Below are positions 1 to 9,387 of a stretch of 64,000 bases of DNA, in pieces. Numbering within the stretch: position 1 is the first letter of the stretch; each line of letters opens with the position of its first letter. The stretch lies in NCBI RefSeq assembly GCF_044502415.1, contig NZ_CP172402.1; one strand, given 5' to 3'. The notes under the pieces are model-generated. The model saw only the letters and a list, made by a program, of their open reading frames with translations. It was not told the DNA's origin and made no database searches. The position numbers and the translations under genes were made by a program. This DNA comes from Haloimpatiens lingqiaonensis (lineage in GTDB: Bacteria > Bacillota > Clostridia > Clostridiales > Clostridiaceae).

Positions 1-2052
1 TTCTGCCTTACCTTCAGGTAAAACTTCTGCTAAAACTCTGTCTATTCCAACTTGTTTTCCTATGGCATTAGCTGTTTTCTTGTTATCACCTGTTATCATA
101 ACCACCTCTATGCCCATATCTTGAAGTTTTTTCACTGCATATTTGCTATTATCCTTAATAACATCTGCTACAGCGATAATTCCCTTAGCTTTTCCATCTA
201 TAGAAATTATCATAGGAGTTTTGCCTTCAGAGGCTAAAGCGTCTAATTTATTTTTTAGAGTTTCTATGGCTATATTATTATCTTCCATCAATTTCTCATT
301 ACCTAAAAGTACGTATTTATCATTTATAGTAGCTTTTAATCCATGACCAGGTATGGCTGAAAAGTCTTTTGCATCCATGAGGGATATATTTTTCTCTATA
401 GCAGCATTTACTATGGCTTCGCCTAAGGGATGCTCAGAGTTTTTTTCGCAAGATGCTGCATATAGAAGCAAATCCTCATCTTTTATATCAATTGAATAAA
501 TATCTGTAACCTTAGGTTTGCCTTCAGTTATAGTACCTGTCTTATCCAAGACAATAGTATTTATTTTATGGGCAGTTTCTAAGGACTCGCCAGATTTTAT
601 GAGAATTCCAAGTTCCGCTCCTTTTCCTGAAGCGACCATTATGGCAGTAGGTGTTGCTAAACCTAAAGCACAAGGACAAGCAATTACTAAAACTGCTATA
701 AATATAGTTAAGGAGAATATTAGATCTTTACCGGAAATAAACCAAGCTATGCCCGAGATTAAAGCTATGGTCATAACTATAGGTACAAAGTAACCGGATA
801 TTACATCTGCCAATCTGGCAATAGGTGCTTTTGAACCTTGAGCAGTTTCTACGAATTTGATTATTTGTGCAAGGGCAGTATCCTTACCTACCTTGGAAGC
901 TTTGAATTTTATAGTTCCATTTTTATTTATACTTGCAGCAAAAACCTTGTGACCTTTGCTCTTTTCTACGGGAATACTTTCTCCTGTAAGCATGGATTCA
1001 TCTATAGAAGTAAATCCATCAACTACTTCACCATCTACAGGTATTTTTTCACCAGGTTTTACTAATATTATATCGCCTACTTCTACTTCATCTACGGATA
1101 TTTCAACTTCCTTTCCATCTTGAATTATAGTAGCTTTTTTAGGTGCAAGACCTATTAATTTCTTAATGGCTTCTGAAGTTTTTCCTTTAGATTTAGCTTC
1201 AAAATATTTACCTAAGGTTATTAGAGTAATTATAGTAGCAGCAGATTCAAAATAAAGATCCATTGCGTATTCCATGTGGCCCATGCTGATTTGATACATG
1301 GCAAAGAATCCATAAATTATAGCAGCAGAGGTTCCTATGGCAATCAAAGAATCCATATTTGGACTACCTCGGAACAAAGACTTAAAGCCCACAGTGTAGA
1401 ATTTTCTGCCCCTTACAACCACAGGAATTACAAGAATAAGTTGTATCAGGGCGAAGTTCATAGGATTATGCATAGGGTCTATAATGTGAGGTAGGGGCAT
1501 GCCTAGCATGTGTCCCATGCTTATTATAAGTAAAGGTACCGTGAATATTATTGAAATTATAAAATTATTCTTAAGTCTTAAAATTTCCTTTTCCTTTCTT
1601 TCTCTATCCTTATCTACAGAGTTATCCTGTTCCTCTATAGGGGAAAAACCAGCTTTTATTATAGTTTGCTTTATAGTAGATAACCTTACTTTTTTAGGAT
1701 TATACTGCAAATTCAATTTTTCTGAAGCTAAATTAACTTCTGCAACAGATACACCATCTATTTTACTTACGGCCCTTTCTATAGCTTTAGCACAGCTGGC
1801 ACAGTGCATGCCAGATATACCAATAACCACTTTTTTATCTGTAATTTCTTCTTCAGCTCCAAAACCAGCTTTTTCTATGGCTGAAATTATATCTTCTTTA
1901 GATAATTTATTTTCATCAAAATCCACATATAGTTTCTCGGAGGCTAGGTTTACAGAGGCTTCATTAACACCTTCTAATTTGTCCACTTTTTTCTCCACTG
2001 CTCTAGAGCAGGAAGCACAGTGCATGCCAATAATTTTAAAAACTTTATTCAA
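1..2052 (-). CDS. copA: Copper-translocating P1B-type ATPase CopA (3' end outside window)
   Basis: This is an ATP-driven Cu(I) exporter of the plasma membrane. The reading frame is open from a TTG at 2052, preceded by a GGAAGGG ribosome site, to the window edge, giving 684 codons. There are two N-terminal heavy-metal domains, each with a GMHCASC copper-binding motif (near residues 9 and 83). Membrane helices follow, then the CPC ion-binding motif, the phosphorylation motif DKTGT, SEHPLGEA and TGDN, in P1B order. The last part of the hinge and C-terminal helices lies outside the window. It lies about 70 bp downstream of csoR on the same strand, so it is very likely co-transcribed and derepressed by copper. 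The family call is certain; Cu rather than Ag is inferred from CPC and the csoR neighbour. Confidence 0.95.
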   Translation of the reverse strand, partial: MNKVFKIIGMHCASCSRAVEKKVDKLEGVNEASVNLASEKLYVDFDENKLSKEDIISAIEKAGFGAEEEITDKKVVIGISGMHCASCAKAIERAVSKIDGVSVAEVNLASEKLNLQYNPKKVRLSTIKQTIIKAGFSPIEEQDNSVDKDRERKEKEILRLKNNFIISIIFTVPLLIISMGHMLGMPLPHIIDPMHNPMNFALIQLILVIPVVVRGRKFYTVGFKSLFRGSPNMDSLIAIGTSAAIIYGFFAMYQISMGHMEYAMDLYFESAATIITLITLGKYFEAKSKGKTSEAIKKLIGLAPKKATIIQDGKEVEISVDEVEVGDIILVKPGEKIPVDGEVVDGFTSIDESMLTGESIPVEKSKGHKVFAASINKNGTIKFKASKVGKDTALAQIIKFVETAQGSKAPIARLADVISGYFVPIVMTIALISGIAWFISGKDLIFSLTIFIAVLVIACPCALGLATPTAIMVASGKGAELGILIKSGESLETAHKINTIVLDKTGTITEGKPKVTDIYSIDIKDEDLLLYAASCEKNSEHPLGEAIVNAAIEKNISLMDAKDFSAIPGHGLKATINDKYVLLGNEKLMEDNNIAIETLKNKLDALASEGKTPMIISIDGKAKGIIAVADVIKDNSKYAVKKLQDMGIEVVMITGDNKKTANAIGKQVGIDRVLAEVLPEGKAE

Positions 2053-2121
2053 TGGTATCCCTTCCTTTCTGTTTAAGTATTTGCAATAATTACTTTAAGA
2101 ATTAGTTAACTCAAAAATTCA

Positions 2122-2400
2122 TTATTTGGTAATTTTTTCTAATACCTTAATTATTTCATCAACCTTCTCTTCACCATTGTTATTTAAGAATGCATCCTTA
2201 ACACAATGATTTAAATGTTGTTTTAGTATTAAATTATTAGATTTTTTAAGAAGAGAAGAGGCTGCTACTATTTGGTTAGATACATCTATGCAGTATCTCC
2301 CTTCCTCTATCATTTTTATAATTCCATCTATTTGCCCCCTAGCAGTTTTTAAAAGCTGCATTGCTTTCTTTCTTTCTTCATTCATTTTTATATTATCCAT
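2122..2400 (-). CDS. csoR: Copper-sensing transcriptional repressor CsoR
   Basis: A 92-residue all-helical DUF156/CsoR-family repressor that binds DNA as an apo-tetramer and lets go when Cu(I) binds. The expected Cys-His-Cys copper ligands are visible: C in GRYCIDV, then H and C in KQHLNHCV (H-x3-C spacing). The start is ATG with AGGAGG six bases upstream. It precedes copA on the same strand, and its promoter carries a GC-rich palindrome that fits a CsoR operator. Nickel or formaldehyde sensors of the same family (RcnR, FrmR) lack this ligand set and copA linkage, so CsoR is the best name. Confidence 0.93.
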   Translation of the reverse strand: MDNIKMNEERKKAMQLLKTARGQIDGIIKMIEEGRYCIDVSNQIVAASSLLKKSNNLILKQHLNHCVKDAFLNNNGEEKVDEIIKVLEKITK

Positions 2401-2414
2401 AAAAATCCTCCTTC

Positions 2415-2475
2415 ATACCCCCTATATGGGGAGGGGGTATACTAAAATTGTACACCTTTATAATTAAGTAGTCAA
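2415..2475 (-). promoter_or_regulatory. csoR-copA promoter and CsoR operator
   Basis: On the minus strand a -35 TTGACT (2470-2475) and a -10 TACAAT (2447-2452) are separated by exactly 17 bp. Just downstream, at 2415-2440, lies an inverted repeat with arms ATACCCCC and GGGGGTAT around a TATATGG-type centre. CsoR operators are GC-rich palindromes placed like this, so autoregulated, copper-inducible expression of csoR and copA is expected. Confidence 0.85.
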
Positions 2476-2626
2476 CTAAAGTACAAGAAGTAACTAACAG
2501 GGCAGGTGATATTTTATTAAGTAGTCATTTATCCATGCTGAAAGAATTGATTACAGAGATTTAGCATCTAAATTCCAGTAAAAATTTTATTTTTACTGGA
2601 ATTGTATCTTTTTACATTTACTTAAA
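2476..2626. other. Intergenic spacer with a perfect 14-bp inverted repeat
   Basis: No gene is seen between the csoR promoter and the insertion sequence. At 2571-2603 two 14-bp arms (AATTCCAGTAAAAA and its complement) enclose 5 bases and are followed by a T-rich stretch. It may be a terminator, but the gene it served is not evident and may have been removed by the insertion. Confidence 0.5.
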
Positions 2627-4142
2627 GGGCTGGTAAGCCCGCAGACCGATAGGTCGCAAAAATAGATACACTTACCCCTACCCCACGAAATCTTAATAAA
2701 TAATTTCCAATTTTATTTTAAAGTTAAGTCTTTACAAATAGTGGATTGATCCAGTCATCTTCTATAGTAAATCTCTCATCTCTTATATCTTCAACAATAT
2801 CTATTTGAAGCATTCGTTTTTTTCTGAAGGATCTTATACACCTAAAAAAGTACAATTGCATCAAATTAAATGCTAGTATTAAAAACATTGCCACTGTTTC
2901 TACGCCCGTAGGGCTATGAAGAAAACAATGATCTAAATGCCATTCTGTTTTTAACTGATGAAATACATTATTTTCAATGTCCCATCTTTTATGCATTATC
3001 TTCCATAAGGTTTCTACTGATGTAAATTTGTCTGTTGTTATAATCCATGCTTCTTTAATTTCTACCTTATCTCCAGTATGAACTTCTTCTATAAATTTTA
3101 TAAACCTTACTTTTATTTCTGAATCAGCCATTTCAAAGTTATCTTCATCCCAAGCTTTTATCTTTAAATAATTTTTATTTTTTTTATTAACTATCCATTC
3201 TTTATCTGCCTCACGGCACTTAAATAAAGCTAGTGCATCTTTTACAATATGAAGTCGTTCATCTTTAACCCTTACTACTGCATTCATTCCTATAGAGAGT
3301 ACTTCTTTAATCCAAGTAGACTTACAATATAAAGCGTCAGCAACTATAATATCTGCAAAATGATGATACTCTTTATAAAGTCTTCTGATTAGTCTTTTGC
3401 CACCTGTAGTTTCCCCCTCATCCTTATCTGAACTGTCCTTTTTAGGCTCAAGCATCTCTTGCCCTAAAATAATGTGTGGATCAGAACCTACGGTTGTACA
3501 TACTACTGTTCTATGAAAATAATGAGTAGTTCCATTTTTATCAACTCTTGTAAGGCATTTATCACAACACTTTTTAGTGCTTTCAAATAGCTCTACACCG
3601 TCTATGGCAACTACTTTTAATTTATCTATAGTACCATTTCTAAATACTTTATTTTTTACAATGGTTTTTATTATATGTTTATGAATTTCTTTTAATCCAT
3701 CTAAATCAAAATCACTTAAGGAGCGCCTAACGGCATCAATGCGTGGCATTTTAGTTTTTTTAGGTATTACTTTTTTAAACTTGCCTTTTTTAAGCCAATG
3801 TTCTAATCTATTGAAACTTCTTATCTGAAGCATAAATCCAAATAACACCACGAAGGTAATTGTTGAAATTTTTACATCAGATTTTATTCTTTTATCTTTT
3901 AAGTTATTGATTTTTTCACCTATATCGTATACCTTATTAATATAAGTAAGTAATTGTTTTAAATAACTTTTACTCATTTTATCAGCATCCTTTTTAAGTT
4001 GGTTTCTAGTAAAAACTATTATAAAAAGGATGCTTTTATTATGCAAATTTTTTCTCTAAAATTTCCAGCAAAAATCAGAATTTATGGTTTTTAACCTAAC
4101 CCTCAATCATTCATTATAAATCAGCGGGCTCACGCCCCAAAA
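2627..4142 (-). mobile_element. Insertion sequence of the IS4-like DDE group
   Basis: The limits are tentative. A GC-rich segment near 2627 (GGGCTGGTAAGCCCGCAGA) resembles the complement of 4125-4142 (GGGGCGTGAGCCCGCTGA), and the two face inward around one transposase gene. No clear target duplication was found. The element lies between csoR and dnaX, apparently without interrupting a gene. The terminal repeats are imperfect, so the exact ends may differ by some tens of bases. Confidence 0.6.
2724..3977 (-). CDS. DDE transposase (IS4-like)
   Basis: Cut-and-paste transposase of an insertion sequence. The start is taken as the ATG at 3977 (MSKSYLKQLL), with AAAAGGA about 11 bases upstream. An in-frame extension to 4046 exists but has no clear ribosome site. 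The RNase H-type catalytic positions appear as D in VVAIDGVEL, D in IVADALYCKS and E in KRWDIENNVFHQLK. Four cysteines in the middle (KCCDKCLT) are unusual. The frame is intact over about 418 codons, so the element may be active. An 11-bp inverted repeat (GCATCCTTTTT, 3990-4036) overlaps the leader and could pair over the ribosome site. IS4-superfamily is confident; the exact family is not. Confidence 0.85.
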   Translation of the reverse strand: MSKSYLKQLLTYINKVYDIGEKINNLKDKRIKSDVKISTITFVVLFGFMLQIRSFNRLEHWLKKGKFKKVIPKKTKMPRIDAVRRSLSDFDLDGLKEIHKHIIKTIVKNKVFRNGTIDKLKVVAIDGVELFESTKKCCDKCLTRVDKNGTTHYFHRTVVCTTVGSDPHIILGQEMLEPKKDSSDKDEGETTGGKRLIRRLYKEYHHFADIIVADALYCKSTWIKEVLSIGMNAVVRVKDERLHIVKDALALFKCREADKEWIVNKKNKNYLKIKAWDEDNFEMADSEIKVRFIKFIEEVHTGDKVEIKEAWIITTDKFTSVETLWKIMHKRWDIENNVFHQLKTEWHLDHCFLHSPTGVETVAMFLILAFNLMQLYFFRCIRSFRKKRMLQIDIVEDIRDERFTIEDDWINPLFVKT

Positions 4143-4181
4143 ATTTTTAAGCGCTAAACTTCTGAATTGATTAAAATAAAT

Positions 4182-4210
4182 TTTACTATGGACTATTGTT
4201 TTAGTATAAT
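4182..4210 (+). promoter_or_regulatory. Probable dnaX promoter
   Basis: TTTACT (4182-4187) and a perfect TATAAT (4205-4210) are separated by 17 bp, about 54 bp before the dnaX start. It lies just outside the right end of the insertion sequence, so dnaX keeps its own promoter. Confidence 0.6.
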
Positions 4211-4263
4211 AAAATACATATAAGTAAAAACTTATTAATAAATTTAGAAGAAGGTGAAGAGGG

Positions 4264-5907
4264 TTGGCGTATACTGCATTGTACAGAGAGTGGAGGCCAA
4301 GAAATTTTGAAGAAGTGGTAGGACAACAACATGTTACTATTACTTTGAGAAATCAAATTAAAAACAATAGAATTGCCCATGCATACCTTTTGTGTGGTAC
4401 AAGAGGAACAGGTAAAACTTCTACTGCTAAGATAATGGCTAAGGCAGTAAATTGTCTTAATCCTGTAAATGGGGAGCCATGCAATGAATGTGATATGTGC
4501 AAAAAAATAAATGCTGGTATAGCTATAGATGTTACAGAATTAGACGCAGCATCACATAATGGTGTGGACAAAATAAGAGATATAATTGATGATGTTCAGT
4601 ATCCTCCGCAAGAGGCTAAATACAAGGTTTATATAATAGATGAGGTTCACATGCTTTCTATGGGGGCCGTAAATGCATTTTTAAAGACATTAGAGGAACC
4701 CCCTAGCAATGTAATATTTATATTGGCAACAACAGATCCTCAGAAACTTCCTATTACTATATTGTCTAGATGTCAAAGATATGATTTTAGAAGAATAAAG
4801 AGTGAAGATATATTTGTAAGATTGAAGAAAATAGTAGATGAACAAGGTGTTTCGGCTGATGACAAAAGTCTTTCATTAGTGTCTAGAATATCTGATGGAG
4901 CCATGAGAGATGCACTTAGTGTACTAGATCAAGCTATATCCATGGGTGATGGCAAGGTAGAGTATGAAAGCTTAATAAGTATGCTGGGACTTGTGACTAA
5001 TGATAATTTGTTTAAATTAGTGGATACAATAATAGATGAAAATGTGGAAGAATCCATAAAAATTATAGATGATATAGTATTTAGCGGTAAGGAAATTCAT
5101 ATGTTTACAAGAGATTTGATAAAGCATATGAGAAATTTAATAATGGTTAAGGTTACAGAAAATCCAGAAGAAGTACTGGATATGTCCAGTGAAAATATAC
5201 AGATGTTAAAGGTTCAATCTGAAAAACTTAGAACAGAAGAAATAATGAGATACATAAGAATTCTTCAGGAATCAGAAGAACAAACTAAATGGAGTAAACA
5301 AAGTAGAATTTATTTAGAGATGGCAGTAATAAAGATGTGTAAAATGCAATATGATACTTCTAAGGAAATATTATTGGCACGAATAAATAAACTTGAGAAT
5401 ATTATAAAACAGGGAAATATAAAAGTAGTAGCAGAAAATAATGAAAGTAATGTAGACGATAGGGTTAAAAAAATAGAAGAAAAAATTAAGGGAAGAGTAA
5501 AAAAGGAAAACGAAGATATAAAGGAAGAAACAAGTATATATGTTGAAGAAGTAAATAGTAATTCTACTCTAAGCCTAGAAGAAGTGAAGAAATCTTGGAA
5601 GGATATATTGGAAGTATTTAAGGCTAAGAGAAAGATGGTAATTTATGCTTCATTAATGACTGGAAGAGTTATTGCTTGCAGCGGTGGCATAATACAGATA
5701 AAATATGATAAAGAATTTGCTTTCAATAAAAAGAGACTAGAAAAAGATGAAAATAGAAAAATAATAGATGAAATTTTCTCAGATGTGCTTAAGGAGAAGG
5801 TTAAGGTTATATATGTTGTAGATGAGAAGGTTAAAATAAAGAAGACACCAGAACAAATATTGACTGAAAACTTCCCGGAGGAAATGATAGAGATAATTGA
5901 TGAATAG
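4264..5907 (+). CDS. dnaX: DNA polymerase III gamma/tau subunit
   Basis: Clamp-loader ATPase of the replisome. The start is TTG at 4264 after an AAGGTG ribosome site. The N-terminal AAA+ domain has Walker A GTRGTGKTS (near residue 45), a four-cysteine zinc module (CLNPVNGEPCNECDMC), a DEVHM Walker B and an SRC motif (ILSRCQRYDF). A lysine- and glutamate-rich linker and a tau-type C-terminal domain follow. At 547 residues it is typical for Clostridium. It begins the dnaX - ybaB - recR block conserved in Firmicutes. No frameshift signal for a short gamma form was noticed. Confidence 0.97.
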   Translation: MAYTALYREWRPRNFEEVVGQQHVTITLRNQIKNNRIAHAYLLCGTRGTGKTSTAKIMAKAVNCLNPVNGEPCNECDMCKKINAGIAIDVTELDAASHNGVDKIRDIIDDVQYPPQEAKYKVYIIDEVHMLSMGAVNAFLKTLEEPPSNVIFILATTDPQKLPITILSRCQRYDFRRIKSEDIFVRLKKIVDEQGVSADDKSLSLVSRISDGAMRDALSVLDQAISMGDGKVEYESLISMLGLVTNDNLFKLVDTIIDENVEESIKIIDDIVFSGKEIHMFTRDLIKHMRNLIMVKVTENPEEVLDMSSENIQMLKVQSEKLRTEEIMRYIRILQESEEQTKWSKQSRIYLEMAVIKMCKMQYDTSKEILLARINKLENIIKQGNIKVVAENNESNVDDRVKKIEEKIKGRVKKENEDIKEETSIYVEEVNSNSTLSLEEVKKSWKDILEVFKAKRKMVIYASLMTGRVIACSGGIIQIKYDKEFAFNKKRLEKDENRKIIDEIFSDVLKEKVKVIYVVDEKVKIKKTPEQILTENFPEEMIEIIDE

Positions 5908-6459
5908 GTTTTACTATCAATTGCATAGGAGTAAATCAATATATAGTTATTGGTTAATAAATTTGATATAATATATGTGTATTGCATGGTAGATGTTTTG
6001 AAGTAATGCTTAATGGTGATGTTTAAAATTTAAATTAAAAAGTAAATAGGTAAAAGTTTGGATAATTAGATAGGCAGATAAGTAAATAAGTAGATAAACA
6101 GATAAGCAAACTTTAGCAAATAAGTTTTAAGTTCTACAGTATAAATAATTTTTAGGTATTCCACAATATTTTTGACTAGGGAATAGAGAATTTTATGTTA
6201 AATGCAATTTGGTGTTAAGTTTAGTTAGAGTAGGTTTATAATAAAATGTTATAAATTCAGTAATAAAGGTATTATATTAAAGTTTTTATTAATAAAGGAT
6301 TTTAATATAAGTACATTCCTAATAAATAAGAATATTTAATGAAAGGTAGGTGAAAAGCCTGATTTGTGGTTAAAATGAAATACCACTGTGCTATTTTAGT
6401 AGCATAAAAATATTGTATGGACATTAAGCATGTATAATATTTAAAATCAGGTAATGATT
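5908..6459 (+). other. Intergenic region between dnaX and ybaB
   Basis: About 550 bp of very AT-rich sequence. A run of short degenerate repeats based on AGATAAGTAAATA lies near 6064-6112. No open frame with a ribosome site, no tRNA and no SRP RNA core motif was found. The gap is longer than usual for this operon, so ybaB-recR may have their own promoter here. Confidence 0.5.
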
Positions 6460-6801
6460 ATGGCAAGAGGCGGATTCCCAGGAATGGGCGGAGGAAATAT
6501 GAATAATTTAATAAAGCAAGCTCAAAAGATGCAAAAGCAAATGGAAGATATGCAAAAGGAGCTTGAAGATAAGGAGTTTACAGTTACTGTTGGCGGTGGA
6601 GCTGTTACAGTAGTGGCAAATGGAAGAAAACAAATAGTAGACATAAAAATAAAACCAGAAGTAGTGGACCCAGATGATGTAGAAATGCTACAAGATTTAA
6701 TTCTTTCAGCATGCAATGAAGCTTTAAGACAAGCAGAAGAATCTACAGCTAGTGCTATGGGCAAAATAACTGGAGGAATGAACCTACCAGGAATGTTCTA
6801 G
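6460..6801 (+). CDS. YbaB/EbfC family nucleoid-associated DNA-binding protein
   Basis: A small dimeric DNA-binding protein of about 113 residues. The N-terminus is glycine-rich (MARGGFPGMGGGN), then a helix of repeated Lys/Gln/Met (QAQKMQKQMEDMQKEL) and the conserved GGGAVTVVANG and KIKPEVVDPDDVE segments. The ATG at 6460 is preferred because the CAGG ribosome site is about 8 bases upstream; an ATG two codons earlier is possible. Its place between dnaX and recR is conserved, which links it to DNA repair and nucleoid organisation. Confidence 0.95.
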   Translation: MARGGFPGMGGGNMNNLIKQAQKMQKQMEDMQKELEDKEFTVTVGGGAVTVVANGRKQIVDIKIKPEVVDPDDVEMLQDLILSACNEALRQAEESTASAMGKITGGMNLPGMF

Positions 6802-6986
6802 AATATCATAGGCATTAGGTAAAAATAATGAAGAAAGGAGCACCGTTGGCTTGCGGTATAGCAGTATATAAATGCTATTATGTACACTAAGGGTACTGTA
6901 AATTTATACTTTAATGAAGCTTAGTGTATGAATAAAATCTATAAAATTAACATTTAAAAGAAAATAGGTTTTATAAAGCTAAAGAA
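6802..6986 (+). other. ybaB-recR spacer
   Basis: A 185-bp AT-rich gap with no convincing gene or terminator. A small inverted repeat (TAGCAGTATATAAATGCTA, about 6858-6876) is visible. recR has only a weak ribosome site, so read-through from ybaB is likely. Confidence 0.4.
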
Positions 6987-7583
6987 ATGGAGTTTTATCC
7001 TATAGCAATAGAAAAACTAATAGAAGAATTTGCAAAGTTACCAGGAGTAGGACATAAAACTGCCCAAAGGCTTACACTACACATTTTAAACTTACCTAAA
7101 GAAGAAGTAGATGGATTTGCTAGAGCACTAGTAAAAGCTAGAGGAACCATAAAGTACTGCTCGGTTTGTGGTAATTTCACAGACACAGACCCTTGTGCTG
7201 TATGTGCAAATCCTAGCAGGGATAAGGCTACTATTTGTGTGGTTGAACAGCCAAAGGACATAATGACCATGGAGAAGGTTAAAGAATACAATGGTGTTTA
7301 CCATGTACTTCATGGAACCATTTCACCTATGGCAGGCAGAGGTCCTGATGATATAAGACTAAAAGAGCTTATAAGAAGGATAAATGGAGATATAAAAGAA
7401 GTTATTGTAGCTACAAACCCCAATGTAGAAGGGGAAGCTACAGCTATGTATATATCTAAAATATTGAAGCCTTTAGGAGTTAAAGTAACTAGAATAGCTC
7501 ACGGAGTTCCTGTAGGGGGAGATCTAGAGTATGCTGACGAAGTTACTTTATCAAAAGCACTAGAGGGAAGAAAAGAAATATAG
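6987..7583 (+). CDS. recR: Recombination protein RecR
   Basis: Recombination mediator that works with RecF and RecO to load RecA on gapped DNA. At 198 residues it has the family length. It shows the helix-hairpin-helix region (LPGVGHKTAQRL), a C4 zinc motif (CSVCGNFTDTDPCAVC), and a Toprim domain with the ATNPNVEGEATA loop and the C-terminal HGVPVGGDLEYADE. The gene is intact although a 47-kb element is inserted 14 bp after its TAG stop. That position resembles Tn7 downstream of glmS and suggests that the end of recR serves as the element's attachment site. Confidence 0.97.
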   Translation: MEFYPIAIEKLIEEFAKLPGVGHKTAQRLTLHILNLPKEEVDGFARALVKARGTIKYCSVCGNFTDTDPCAVCANPSRDKATICVVEQPKDIMTMEKVKEYNGVYHVLHGTISPMAGRGPDDIRLKELIRRINGDIKEVIVATNPNVEGEATAMYISKILKPLGVKVTRIAHGVPVGGDLEYADEVTLSKALEGRKEI

Positions 7584-7592
7584 AAGAGATAT

Positions 7593-7597
7593 AAAAA
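7593..7597. repeat. Left target-site duplication AAAAG
   Basis: AAAAG directly precedes the TGT terminus at 7598, and the same five bases follow the ACA terminus at 54899 (54900-54904). Five-base duplications are the rule for Tn7-type transposition. Confidence 0.8.
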
Positions 7598-8059
7598 GTG
7601 TCTCCATCAAATAAAGTCCTATCATTATGCAAATTCTCGATAGGAAGTAAATAAAGTAGTATTAGGAAACATGGTTTATTAGGGTTAAGGAAAGCCCTGT
7701 AGGCCATGTTTTTTATTAGAAGTTTACGACGGATATAGAAAAAAGAGACAAGGCTAAAAGTCAGATAAATCAATGGATTGGAAGATTGAATGGATAAGAA
7801 AATGGAAGAATAAATGGACAAAATCTCCCCTTATCCCTAGTTCCTAAATCCTATTATTTCCTCAATCCTAATAGAACTTTATTTTCATTTTTTGCCCTGA
7901 TTTTTAAGAAATATAAGTACTTTAGTGGTGCAGGTTCAAGGATTAAGGAATTAAATGGATAAATGGTAGAGAATAACAGGTCAGTGTTTTCAAGGGTTTG
8001 AGGGGTGTTGGTGAGAGAACTTTATTTGAAAAAGGTGAGGAGTTTGTTTGATGAACATA
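7598..8059. mobile_element. Mini-element copy 1 (left end of the large element)
   Basis: A 462-bp noncoding unit with a left terminus at 7598 and a right terminus near 8059 (ATGAACATA, where copy 2 has ATGAACACA). Motif AAATAAAGT occurs at 7608 and 7649, and its complement at 7876 and 8019, so the sites face inward from both ends as transposase sites do. A hairpin with arms around AAACATGG and CCATGTTTTTT lies near 7670-7715. The first 38 bp and the last ~270 bp nearly match copy 2 at 54441-54899; the ~150 bp between are diverged. Confidence 0.75.
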
Positions 8060-9096
8060 TAGTTAGGATTAAGGATTTAGGGGTAAGGAATATAGGGAAT
8101 AAAAAGGGCAGGATATAGGGGTTAATTAGTTGTTGTAAAAAGAAAATAAAGTAGTGGTAGTAAAAGAGCCAAGGAATAAGGGTGAGTATTGATAATACAG
8201 GGTTTAGTTCAGATTTAAGGTTAAAGGAATATGGAGATTAAAGGTAATTTGTAATAGGACTTTATTTACTTTTACTATACAACATAGGCCTTTTTTTCTG
8301 TTTCTAAAAATGATGTGGTGAAAAATATTAGAAACAGAAAAGTAGTTACAAAAAGAAAATAAAGTTCTTAGATGGTGTTTTACCCACATTTCTTGATACA
8401 AGAATGGGGATAAAGTATATAAAATATAAGGGAAATGTGGATAAAAGGGAAAAGAAATTAGGACATTATTTACTTTTTATAAGAACTTGGCGTGTTTTAT
8501 CTGTTTCAGAAATGATAAAAGTAAGTTTTAGAAAAAGAAAAAATATTTTTATGGATGGTAAAGTTCTTTTATTATGAAAATAAAGTTGTGATATTGGAAG
8601 GTATAAGGAACAAGGGGAAGTATTGAAAATACGAGATTCAATAAGGTTTTAAGGTATAAGAGTTTTGTATTTGTAGGAAGTTCATGTAAGGACTTTATTT
8701 GCATTTCCTATAGAACATGCCTTGTATTTTCTGTTTCCCAAAAAGATAGTATGACAAATTTAGAAAAAGAGAAACAAAACTATAACTGATAAAGTTCCAT
8801 CAAAATGAAAATATAGTTGTATTATTTATATGAATATAGGAAACAGGTTGTGGAAGAGGCTAAGAGGGTATTAGGAGAGTTGCTTAAAAAGTAGTAAGGT
8901 ATAAAAATGGTATAAAAATGCAGATGATTTTATAGGTTATAGGGTGTAAAATAAAGGTATGTAGTATGGATTAGTAAAATATGACGTATTAAGTTATTCT
9001 TTTGATTAAGAATTATGAGGTGAGTATAGGAAATGTATCAGTAAATTATTACGGAACTATAAAGTTAAAAATTTTAATCAATAGGGGTGCATTAAG
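8060..9096. repeat. Gene-free region with alternating AAATAAAGT-type motifs
   Basis: Motifs alternate in orientation at fairly regular spacing: forward 8144, reverse 8259, forward 8357, reverse 8463 (one mismatch), forward 8578, reverse 8692, forward 8809 (one mismatch), each step being about 100-117 bp. Between reverse and forward sites a CTGTTTC-containing hairpin recurs (8298, 8498, 8738), so the region looks like degenerate ~215-230-bp repeats. No protein-coding gene was recognised. It may be decayed mini-elements or an extended transposase-binding or regulatory region. Confidence 0.6.
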
Positions 9097-9312
9097 ATGA
9101 AAGATAAAGTCAAGAGGGCTAAGATAGCAGTAATTATTTCTGGACTTGCACTTGTTATTTCTTCAATAAGCCTTATATTTTCAATTGTTACTGGAATATC
9201 AAGGGCAAGTGCCATTACAATATTTTGTTGTACGATTACTATTTTGGGAGTTAATTTATCAGACTATAAATCAAAGAAAAATAATAACAACAATTCTTCC
9301 AAGCAAATGTGA
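9097..9312 (+). CDS. Small two-helix membrane protein of unknown function
   Basis: A 71-residue protein with a basic N-terminus (MKDKVKRAK), two hydrophobic segments at about residues 10-30 and 36-50, and an Asn/Lys-rich tail. The ATG follows AGGGGTG with good spacing. It is the first gene inside the left end of the element. No family was recognised. The tail inside and topology with both termini in the cytoplasm are inferred from the charges. Confidence 0.6.
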   Translation: MKDKVKRAKIAVIISGLALVISSISLIFSIVTGISRASAITIFCCTITILGVNLSDYKSKKNNNNNSSKQM

Positions 9313-9387
9313 TATGAACTTAGATTATTCATAATTTTTATAAAAAGTGTATTAGGGAGGCTATATACATTTGCGGGGGGTTATAGT

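Noticed and set aside
52..2089. Plus-strand open frames across the first 2 kb
   Set aside because: They are antisense to copA, whose minus-strand frame carries every P1B-ATPase motif.
4100..4263. SRP RNA gene before dnaX, as in Bacillus
   Set aside because: The conserved GGTCAGGTCCGGAAGGAAGC-type core is absent here and in the dnaX-ybaB gap.
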